Made by a program: the position numbers and the translations under genes
Assembly: GCA_004195335.1 (NCBI GenBank)
Contig: SDWK01000924.1
Location: 1 to 6,029 of the forward strand
DNA length: 6,029 bases
DNA from: Shewanella sp.
GTDB taxonomy: Bacteria > Pseudomonadota > Gammaproteobacteria > Enterobacterales > Shewanellaceae
Direction: 5' to 3'
Shown here: piece after piece, positions 1 to 4,532 of the stretch
Numbering within the stretch: position 1 is the first letter of the stretch
How the letters are laid out: the number at the start of each line of letters is the position of its first letter
Notes under the pieces: model-generated
What the model was told of the DNA's origin: nothing
The model's input: the letters and a program-made list of their open reading frames with translations, nothing else
Database searches by the model: none

Positions 1-112
1 AGGTGCTGGGTAACAGAATACGCCTTAGTGGAGGCTTGAGCCGTATGCAGTGAAAGTTGCACGTCCGGTTCTTAGGAGGGCGGCACTTGGTAACAGGTGC
101 CGCCTATCCGAC
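1..112 (+). mobile_element. Group II intron, 3' end (partial; runs off left edge)
   Basis: This is the tail of a bacterial group II intron, a self-splicing retroelement whose RNA, with its reverse transcriptase/maturase, inserts into DNA. Only the end is present; the protein gene and domains I-IV lie left of the window. Domain V and domain VI fold as expected (separate entry), and the intron ends in CCGAC at 112, a typical bacterial group II ending (AY). The 3' exon therefore starts at 113. Bases 1-37 are the linker before domain V, with no recognisable coding end. The intron lies on the plus strand, opposite to umuDC, and ends 54 bp beyond the umuC stop codon. I cannot assign the intron class from this piece. 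The call is firm because the structure, branch-point position and terminal bases all agree. Confidence 0.9.
38..109 (+). ncRNA. Group II intron domains V and VI
   Basis: Domain V spans 38-71 (34 nt). GAGCCG at 38-43 pairs with CGGTTC at 66-71, and the AGC catalytic triad is at 39-41. The upper stem 47-51/56-60 is capped by a GAAA tetraloop at 52-55. T44 faces C65, a mismatch in the lower helix. Domain VI spans 75-109: 75-77 pairs with 107-109, and 78-86 pairs with 97-105 (one G-U pair), leaving A106 bulged. A106 is followed by six bases to the end at 112, the expected distance for the branch-point adenosine that attacks the 5' splice site. The catalytic core seen here appears intact. Confidence 0.9.
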
Positions 113-114
113 AG

Positions 115-145
115 AAACGCGTTTGGGTAGTTTGCTAACGTGTTT
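115..145 (-). terminator. Hairpin after umuC, possible interrupted terminator
   Basis: A 9-bp stem pairs 115-123 (AAACGCGTT) with 137-145 (AACGTGTTT), including one G-T opposition, with a 13-nt loop. It lies 22 bp beyond the umuC stop and could end umuDC transcription. There is no T tract after it on the minus strand: two bases past the stem the sequence enters the intron. The intron may have split the hairpin from its T tract, or this may be only a chance hairpin in AT-rich sequence. Confidence 0.3.
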
Positions 146-166
146 AAATTGTAGAAGCTTACTTTG

Positions 167-1420
167 CTAGCATTTGATAGACGGAATGTCTTGCCAACAT
201 GAGGTGTACTGTGGGGTAAGCATTTCTCGGCGCATACTCCATTTTTGGGATATTCCCTGAGCAGCAAGAAACATAGAGTCAGAGCCATATTTTGCATTGA
301 CATCATCCAGGATATTCATCAGGTCTGGGCTTTTTCTAACTTCAAATAAGTCCTGTTGACGATGAGTCTCACTGGTTAAGTTAATCAGGCCTACACCGAT
401 TTTATAATATCGAATATCAGGATTGAATCTCGCTATAGCGGCCTTGGTTGCCGCTTCTATGAGTTCACACGTGTCGTTTGTCGGATACGCGAAATGATGA
501 ATGAATTTGAATCCGCCAGGACGTTCATCGAAAGGGGAGTTTGTCGCGAATACCATCATGCTTTGGCTGAAAGAGCCTTGAGTCCGGGCTTTAGCCCCTG
601 CAATCGATGCATGCTTGCTGAGTGCTTGGCACAGTGATGTGATATCAACAATTCTATTGCCGACACTTCGCGTAGAAAATATTTGCTTTTTATCTGCACG
701 GGCTTCATCCCAACCTTTACAAATCTCTCCATTAAGTTCACGTACCGTGCGCTCAAGCTCAATACTGAATTGTTTTTTGGCTATTCCTGTTTTCATACAA
801 GACAAGGCATAGGCTGTATTGATATTCATCTCTGAAAGCCGTTTTGAAATTCGACTTCCGACACCCCAAACGTCACTTGTACTCATGCTTTTCAGAATTG
901 TCGTTCGCTGTTGATTGGAGTCGATAGCGCAAACACCGTTATACCCTTCGATTTTCTTCGCAGCATGATTGGCGACTTTGGCTAGAGTCAGTGTTTCACC
1001 TATACCCACGCAAACAGGGAGCCTTGTTTCTTTCCATACGGCTCGTCTAATTTTGGCTGCATGAGCCGTTAGGCAAGGTATTGCGGGGTAACAGTCTTTA
1101 AATGACAGAAACGATTCATCAATACTGTAGATGTGTTGCTCGGGCGCAAATCGGCCTATGACCTCCATCATTGCAGATGAAAGTGAACCGTACAGCTCAT
1201 AATTTGAAGACAGCGCGATAACCCCTTTTTGCTCGCATTGCTTTCTAACTTCGAAGTAGGGCTTAAATTTCTTAATGCCTGCCTCTTTAGCCAGTCTATT
1301 TGCCGCCACAATACAACCGTCATTGTTACTTAACACAATGATAGGGCGGTTACGCCATTCAGGCCTAAATACCTGCTCAGCACTGCAATAGAAAGAGTTA
1401 GCGTCGACGAGGGCATACAT
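167..1420 (-). CDS. umuC: UmuC, catalytic subunit of DNA polymerase V
   Basis: This Y-family DNA polymerase copies past DNA lesions with low fidelity as part of the SOS response, working with a UmuD' dimer and RecA. At 417 aa it matches the family (E. coli about 422). It opens with the metal-binding DANSFYCS motif (D6), and SIDES at 99-103 supplies the catalytic D101 and E102. A helix-hairpin-helix segment lies near 182-195 and the little-finger domain follows. QQDLF at 355-359 is a sliding-clamp binding motif where E. coli has QLNLF. The C-terminal YTSCWQDIP resembles the usual YTTxWxDIP ending. The ATG lies 3 bp after the umuD stop, implying translational coupling. The gene is intact. It could equally be named after plasmid homologues (rumB, mucB, impB). 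Confidence 0.95.
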   Translation of the reverse strand: MYALVDANSFYCSAEQVFRPEWRNRPIIVLSNNDGCIVAANRLAKEAGIKKFKPYFEVRKQCEQKGVIALSSNYELYGSLSSAMMEVIGRFAPEQHIYSIDESFLSFKDCYPAIPCLTAHAAKIRRAVWKETRLPVCVGIGETLTLAKVANHAAKKIEGYNGVCAIDSNQQRTTILKSMSTSDVWGVGSRISKRLSEMNINTAYALSCMKTGIAKKQFSIELERTVRELNGEICKGWDEARADKKQIFSTRSVGNRIVDITSLCQALSKHASIAGAKARTQGSFSQSMMVFATNSPFDERPGGFKFIHHFAYPTNDTCELIEAATKAAIARFNPDIRYYKIGVGLINLTSETHRQQDLFEVRKSPDLMNILDDVNAKYGSDSMFLAAQGISQKWSMRREMLTPQYTSCWQDIPSIKC

Positions 1421-1423
1421 GAC

Positions 1424-1831
1424 TTAAGCCTTCTCTAGAACCGGACTTTTTCTGTGGCAACGGATAGAGCGGATAACAACACCCTCGACACTGAATGTAT
1501 CGTGCTCATGGATGGTTGTGCTCATCTGGGATTCGTTTGCAGATAATAACTGTCGATTTACGGTATCAATGATTTTGCACACAAATGCGCCATTATAATT
1601 GGCAACGATAACATCTAGGTTTCTGACAGTGACGTGTCTATCTACAATAAGAATATCGCCATCAAAGATACCAACCCCTTGCATGGAATCACCATTTGCC
1701 TGGCCGATAAAGGTTGCACTGGGGTGCTCAATGAGTAACTCATCAAGGCTTAAGGGAAGTTGCCTGTAATCAGTCGCAGGAGACTCGAAGCCCGTGATAC
1801 CTGCACTTGCCGAAATAGGGATAATGTTCAT
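1424..1831 (-). CDS. umuD: UmuD, self-cleaving subunit of DNA polymerase V
   Basis: This LexA-like serine peptidase cleaves itself when it contacts RecA filaments; the resulting UmuD' joins UmuC as polymerase V. It is 135 aa, close to E. coli (139), but the arm before the cleavage region is about 11 residues shorter, as in the RumA-type proteins as I recall them. The nucleophile is Ser49 in GDSM and the general base is Lys86. Their 37-residue spacing equals that of Ser60/Lys97 in E. coli. Alignment of GFESPATDY with E. coli GFPSPAADY puts the cleavage site at Thr13-Gly14, although an Ala10-Gly11 pair lies just before. The start is fixed by an in-frame TAA two codons upstream of the ATG. The ribosome site is weak (AAAG). 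A LexA box lies 15 bp upstream. Confidence 0.95.
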   Translation of the reverse strand: MNIIPISASAGITGFESPATDYRQLPLSLDELLIEHPSATFIGQANGDSMQGVGIFDGDILIVDRHVTVRNLDVIVANYNGAFVCKIIDTVNRQLLSANESQMSTTIHEHDTFSVEGVVIRSIRCHRKSPVLEKA

Positions 1832-1846
1832 GCTTTAAATTATACA

Positions 1847-1862
1847 CTGTATATGCATACAG
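1847..1862 (-). promoter_or_regulatory. LexA (SOS) box and umuDC promoter
   Basis: CTGTATATGCATACAG fits the LexA consensus CTGT-N8-ACAG exactly. It sits at the centre of a longer perfect inverted repeat: 15-bp arms at 1838-1852 and 1857-1871 around a 4-bp centre. On the minus strand a perfect TATAAT occupies 1844-1839, with a TATACA -35-like hexamer at 1868-1863 (18-bp spacing), so LexA would cover the promoter. A start about 7 bp past the -10 would fall next to the umuD ATG, giving a very short or absent leader. The box is confident from motif and context; the -35/-10 assignment is inferred. Confidence 0.92.
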
Positions 1863-1911
1863 TGTATAATTCTTCTTGATTTTTATTGAAGGCAACAGGG
1901 TTTAATATCGG

Positions 1912-2034
1912 TTAAAGAGCGACAGCTCTACAAGGATTCTCAATAACCCAGTTCTTATTGTTCTGCAAACCAGCTATCTTCTTGAGCTCATTTATGTTCA
2001 AAAATGAGTCTGGCTCTAATACGACTCTAACTGA
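1912..2034 (-). pseudogene. Orphan 40-codon open stretch, possible gene fragment
   Basis: In the same frame as the dcuA remnant and directly after its stop codon, the minus strand stays open for 40 codons to a TAA at 1914-1912. There is no ATG, and no start codon with a ribosome site. The translation looks protein-like: a charged, helix-prone stretch (FLNINELKKIAGL) followed by QNNKNWVIENPCRAVAL. I do not recognise the family. It could be the 3' end of a gene cut off when the dcuA remnant was joined to it, or a chance open frame. Its sharing the frame with the remnant has a one-in-three chance and carries little weight. Confidence 0.25.
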
Positions 2035-2132
2035 TTAAAGAATCATCCCGCCGATGACAAAACCCAAGGCAACAGAGGTCGAGATGGTGACTAGTCCAGG
2101 TATGAGAATTAACATGTATGGTTAAATAGCAT
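2035..2132 (-). pseudogene. Displaced 3' end of a second dcuA copy
   Basis: This is a truncated repeat of the end of dcuA, in the same orientation and 123 bp downstream of the real stop. Over 2035-2100 it matches 2158-2223 without gaps at 60 of 66 bases. The six differences fall in six codons and all are synonymous, so the last 22 residues (IPGLVTISTSVALGFVIGGM then IL) are identical. Beyond 2100 the match continues to about 2132 but with a net 5-bp insertion and a frame break, and then fades. No start codon or ribosome site precedes it. It is a remnant of another dcuA allele or paralogue that was under selection when the two copies diverged. Confidence 0.85.
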
Positions 2133-2157
2133 CCGTTATTGACCAATACATGTTGGT

Positions 2158-3459
2158 TTAAAGAATCATCCCGCCGATGACAAATCCTAATGCTACAGAG
2201 GTCGAGATGGTGACTAATCCCGGTATAAGGAATGGGTGGTTAAATACCATGTTTCCGATACGGGTCGAGCCGGTATCATCCATCTGCACCGCGGCTAACA
2301 GCGTCGGATAGGTTGGCAATACAAACAGGGCGCTCACGGCGGCAAATGAGGCGATAGCCGTGAGGGGGGCGACGCCAATGGCTAAGGCGGCCGGCATCAA
2401 TGCAGTTGTTGTAGCCCCTTGTGAATAGAGCAGCATAGAGGCAAAAAACAGGGTGACGGCAAGCATCCAGGGGTACTGATTAAGCACATCCGCGGAGAGG
2501 GCTTTAATGTCGTCAATGTGGCTGGACACGAAGGTGTCTCCCAGCCAAGCGACACCTAACACACAGATACAGGCGCACATTCCTGACTTGAAAGTGGCGG
2601 CATTGGAAATCTCGGAGGCATCGATTTTGGTGAATGTCACAATCGCGGTCGCCGCCGAAAGCATAAACACCATGATCGCTTCATTGCGACCCAGAGATGG
2701 GTTTGGAATAAGATTGACCGTGTCTGAGATAATGGTGGCATAAACAATGACGCAGACAATGGCCGTGATAAAGATATAGGTGGCGGGTTTGGCCGTAGGG
2801 AGAATATCCCTTTGAGTTTGACCCTTCAGTTTAACTAATCCCTTCTCGAGGCGTGCCTGATAAACTGGATCATCTTTCAATTCACAGCCTAAGAAATTTG
2901 AGACGAAAGCCCCGGCCATACAAGCGATAAAGGTCGTGGGGATGCAGATAGCCAGCAGAGTCAGATAACTTACACCCAGAGGTTCTAAAATTCCGGAGAA
3001 GAATACAACGGCTGCCGATATAGGCGAAGCGGTAATAGCGATCTGTGAGGCAACGACCGAGATCCCAAGTGGTCTCGATGGTCTTATGCCTTGCTCTTTA
3101 GCCACCTCGGCGATAACCGGCAGTGTTGAAAATGCCGTATGGCCGGTACCTGCCAGCAGAGTCATAAAGTAGGTCACGATTGGCGCGTAGAAGGTGATGC
3201 GTTTAGGGTTCTTGCGCAAAAACGTCTCAGACAGATCAACCAGCCACTCGAGCCCCCCAGCGACCTGCATGGCGGAAATGGCCGCTATTACCGACATGAT
3301 GATGAGAATGACATCTACCGGAATGTGGCCCGTGTCGACGCCTAGAAATAACGACAAAACTAAGACGCCAGCGCCGCCAGCCAGACCAATCCCAATGCCG
3401 CCGATCCGGGCACCAAGATAGATAAACGCGAGGACAACGAACAATTCAACAAAAACCAT
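2158..3459 (-). CDS. dcuA: Anaerobic C4-dicarboxylate transporter, DcuA type
   Basis: This inner-membrane carrier of the Dcu family exchanges fumarate, succinate, malate or aspartate, chiefly for anaerobic fumarate respiration. I start it at the ATG at 3459: AAGG lies 6 bp upstream, the N-terminus MVFVELFVVL aligns with E. coli DcuA MLVVELIIVL, and the length becomes 433 aa, equal to E. coli DcuA. An upstream in-frame ATG at 3489 would add 10 unconserved residues. The protein is hydrophobic throughout, with many membrane segments. DcuA-like blocks are SAMQVAGGL (62-70), GTGHTAFSTLPVIAEVAKEQ (104-123), SQIAITASPISAAVV (138-152) and LPTYPTLLAAVQMDDTGSTR (381-400). These match DcuA better than DcuB. 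An upstream CRP site suggests cAMP-CRP control. I see no clear terminator after it, only the duplicated end. Confidence 0.93.
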   Translation of the reverse strand: MVFVELFVVLAFIYLGARIGGIGIGLAGGAGVLVLSLFLGVDTGHIPVDVILIIMSVIAAISAMQVAGGLEWLVDLSETFLRKNPKRITFYAPIVTYFMTLLAGTGHTAFSTLPVIAEVAKEQGIRPSRPLGISVVASQIAITASPISAAVVFFSGILEPLGVSYLTLLAICIPTTFIACMAGAFVSNFLGCELKDDPVYQARLEKGLVKLKGQTQRDILPTAKPATYIFITAIVCVIVYATIISDTVNLIPNPSLGRNEAIMVFMLSAATAIVTFTKIDASEISNAATFKSGMCACICVLGVAWLGDTFVSSHIDDIKALSADVLNQYPWMLAVTLFFASMLLYSQGATTTALMPAALAIGVAPLTAIASFAAVSALFVLPTYPTLLAAVQMDDTGSTRIGNMVFNHPFLIPGLVTISTSVALGFVIGGMIL

Positions 3460-3623
3460 AAATAACCTTAATGTGAAGCGATGGAGCAAACCATCCCTGA
3501 CTCAGCAGTGATGCTTTGAAAACGTTCAGGTGAAGCTTATTAGGGCTCAGCTCTTCCTGGGACAGAGGATTTTACTATCGTTATTGCTTATGTAGGGATG
3601 TTTAATTCACTATTTGTTGAAGC
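3460..3623. other. Leader/promoter region of dcuA
   Basis: This stretch lies between the CRP site and the dcuA start. No convincing ORF or RNA gene is seen on either strand. The best -10 candidate for dcuA is TAAAAT at 3574-3569 on the minus strand, with no good -35 hexamer, as expected for an activator-dependent promoter. A start near 3562 would place the CRP site about 70 bp upstream, within the class I range. The leader would then be about 100 nt. No FNR-type TTGAT-N4-ATCAA site was found. Confidence 0.4.
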
Positions 3624-3639
3624 TGTGAGTCTGCTCACG
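3624..3639 (-). promoter_or_regulatory. CRP binding site upstream of dcuA
   Basis: TGTGAGTCTGCTCACG matches the CRP core TGTGA-N6-TCACA at 9 of 10 informative bases. It lies 165 bp upstream of the dcuA start and beyond the terminator of the ydbL unit, so dcuA is its only sensible target here. In Shewanella CRP is the main regulator of anaerobic respiration genes, which fits a fumarate transporter. The site is seen in the sequence; activation of dcuA is inferred. Confidence 0.75.
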
Positions 3640-3693
3640 CGGGGGCTGTCTATGTCGGCATTAAACGTACTGTTATGCTGAGTTCATGACTTT

Positions 3694-3759
3694 ATACCGC
3701 TTGGTATTAGATATAAACACGAAAAAGCCCGCAGTGCGGGCTCTGATACCAATCGGTAT
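3694..3759. repeat. Paired inverted 14-bp palindromes around the terminator
   Basis: ATACCGCTTGGTAT (3694-3707) and ATACCAATCGGTAT (3746-3759) are each ATACC-N4-GGTAT hairpins. They are also inverted copies of each other with one mismatch, so the whole segment can fold into one stem of 13 pairs out of 14, with the ydbL terminator hairpin in its loop. This may be a repetitive extragenic palindrome or a small miniature-element remnant. No target-site duplication is apparent. Confidence 0.55.
3722..3742 (-). terminator. Intrinsic terminator of ynbE-ydbL
   Basis: On the minus strand AGCCCGC, a 3-nt loop and GCGGGCT form a 7-bp GC-rich stem (3742-3726) followed by a run of T (3726-3722). It lies about 50 bp after the ydbL stop and separates this unit from the dcuA promoter. 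On the plus strand there is no T tract, so it acts in one direction only. Confidence 0.88.
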
Positions 3760-3790
3760 TATCATTGGTTATATATAAAGATGATGGGCG

Positions 3791-4111
3791 TTACTTTTTT
3801 ACCCATTTACCACTCGAATTTTTGATGTATTGACCTTTCTTGGTCGCTTTCATCGCTTTTTCGGCGGCCAACTTGGCGACATCTCCGACGGATATAGCAT
3901 TTTTCTTGGCGATTTTCTGATAATGAGTTTTACGCTTAGCGTTGACCAGCTTTGCGACGGAAGTTGCTTCCGGGTTACTTTTTACTATGCCCAGGTAACC
4001 ATTAGGCTGTTCACCAACGAAACCCTGAGACTTAGCGTCTTGAAGGGACATTGCAAATGCATTAAGGCTCAGCAGCAGACCTGCGGCGAGCACCAGTAAT
4101 CTAGTTTTCAT
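3791..4111 (-). CDS. ydbL: YdbL family periplasmic protein (DUF1318)
   Basis: This small periplasmic protein of the YdbH-YnbE-YdbL module is 106 aa (E. coli YdbL about 108). Residues 1-20 are a signal peptide, with cleavage expected after AFA (18-20). The mature part carries the DUF1318 pattern: QDAKSQGFVGEQPNGYLG, then the basic helix VNAKRKTHYQKIAKKN, ISVGDVAKLAAEKA, and the ending GQYIKNSSGKWVKK, close to E. coli GEYVQGINGKWLRK. In E. coli YdbL modulates the YdbH-YnbE bridge; its exact activity is unsettled. AAGGAG 6 bp before the ATG fixes the start. It follows ynbE by 27 bp and is closed by a terminator. Confidence 0.92.
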   Translation of the reverse strand: MKTRLLVLAAGLLLSLNAFAMSLQDAKSQGFVGEQPNGYLGIVKSNPEATSVAKLVNAKRKTHYQKIAKKNAISVGDVAKLAAEKAMKATKKGQYIKNSSGKWVKK

Positions 4112-4138
4112 TCTGTACTCCTTAATTAACCGAACCGA

Positions 4139-4339
4139 TTAAAATAACTCGTCGTTGGTGAGTAATTCATCTAGGTCTTTATCAACCTTTATCTTGATTT
4201 CATGTTCAATCTTGACATTGAGGTTGATCACTATGGGTTTATCGGGTGGCTCAATTTTGATCGTGGGTGTACAGCCGGTCAGAGCCAGAAGTGCAATCAT
4301 TGCGCTTACGGACGTTCGTAAAACAGGCAATCTTTTCAC
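4139..4339 (-). CDS. ynbE: YnbE family outer-membrane lipoprotein
   Basis: This 66-aa lipoprotein is the outer-membrane partner of YdbH; in E. coli the two form a bridge between membranes, with YnbE adding beta strands to the end of YdbH. The start is GTG at 4339, with AAGGA 7 bp upstream. Residues 1-22 form a lipoprotein signal ending in the lipobox LTGC, so Cys23 is lipidated. The next residue is Thr rather than Asp, which favours outer-membrane sorting. The mature part CTPTIKIEPPDKPIVINLNV, then KIEHEIKIKVDKDLDELL, matches the E. coli pattern of short alternating strands. The gene is intact, followed by ydbL and preceded by a 193-bp gap after ydbH. Confidence 0.92.
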   Translation of the reverse strand: MKRLPVLRTSVSAMIALLALTGCTPTIKIEPPDKPIVINLNVKIEHEIKIKVDKDLDELLTNDELF

Positions 4340-4399
4340 TGGAAGTTCCTTTTATCCTATCGGTTGAGACAAATGACAGCCGACGTTTCATTAAAGTCT

Positions 4400-4405
4400 A
4401 TTATA
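4400..4405 (-). promoter_or_regulatory. Candidate -10 element of ynbE-ydbL
   Basis: A perfect TATAAT lies on the minus strand, 60 bp upstream of the ynbE GTG, which would give a leader of roughly 50 nt. Its -35 is poor (TTTAGT at 16-bp spacing), so this is a candidate only. Its position in a long gap inside a usually tight gene set makes it worth recording. Confidence 0.4.
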
Positions 4406-4485
4406 TTGCGCTTAAGATGACACTAAACTGAACGTTTATTTTGAGCATCAAATATTGGCCGACATTATCGCACCAACTCACCGAT

Positions 4486-4515
4486 TGTATAAGTTGATTC
4501 TAACAATTATTTCAA
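4486..4515 (-). promoter_or_regulatory. Second candidate promoter between ydbH and ynbE
   Basis: On the minus strand TTGAAA (4515-4510) and TATACA (4491-4486) are 18 bp apart, a fair sigma-70 promoter by sequence. It starts about 18 bp after the ydbH stop and would give a leader of about 140 nt before ynbE. Such matches arise easily in AT-rich intergenic DNA. Confidence 0.35.
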
Positions 4516-4532
4516 TGAACTAGTCCTATGAA

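Noticed and set aside
113..166. Possible integron attC site at the intron's 3' exon, since some class C introns target attC.
   Set aside because: No paired RYYYAAC/GTTRRRY core sites can be placed with proper spacing, and no cassette or integrase is visible.
25..306. Minus-strand 93-codon open frame across the intron end and umuC tail.
   Set aside because: It overlaps the structured intron domains and the umuC coding end and has no family resemblance; a shadow frame.
1993..2037. Short plus-strand ORF downstream of the mirrored SOS promoter.
   Set aside because: Only about 14 codons, no ribosome site, no recognisable product.
2142..2157. Hairpin ACCAA-TACATG-TTGGT as terminator of dcuA.
   Set aside because: Only 5 bp, AT-rich loop and no T tract on the minus strand.
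1912..2160. Three stops spaced exactly 123 bp (2158, 2035, 1912), each written TTAAAGA on the plus strand, suggesting a third copy of the dcuA end.
   Set aside because: Beyond the first seven bases the sequence at 1912 shows no similarity to the other two copies, so the spacing is treated as coincidence.
3139..3421. Plus-strand open frames opposite dcuA, and similar ones opposite umuC, ydbL and ynbE.
   Set aside because: They lie antisense to well-conserved genes, have low-complexity or unrecognisable translations and no ribosome sites.
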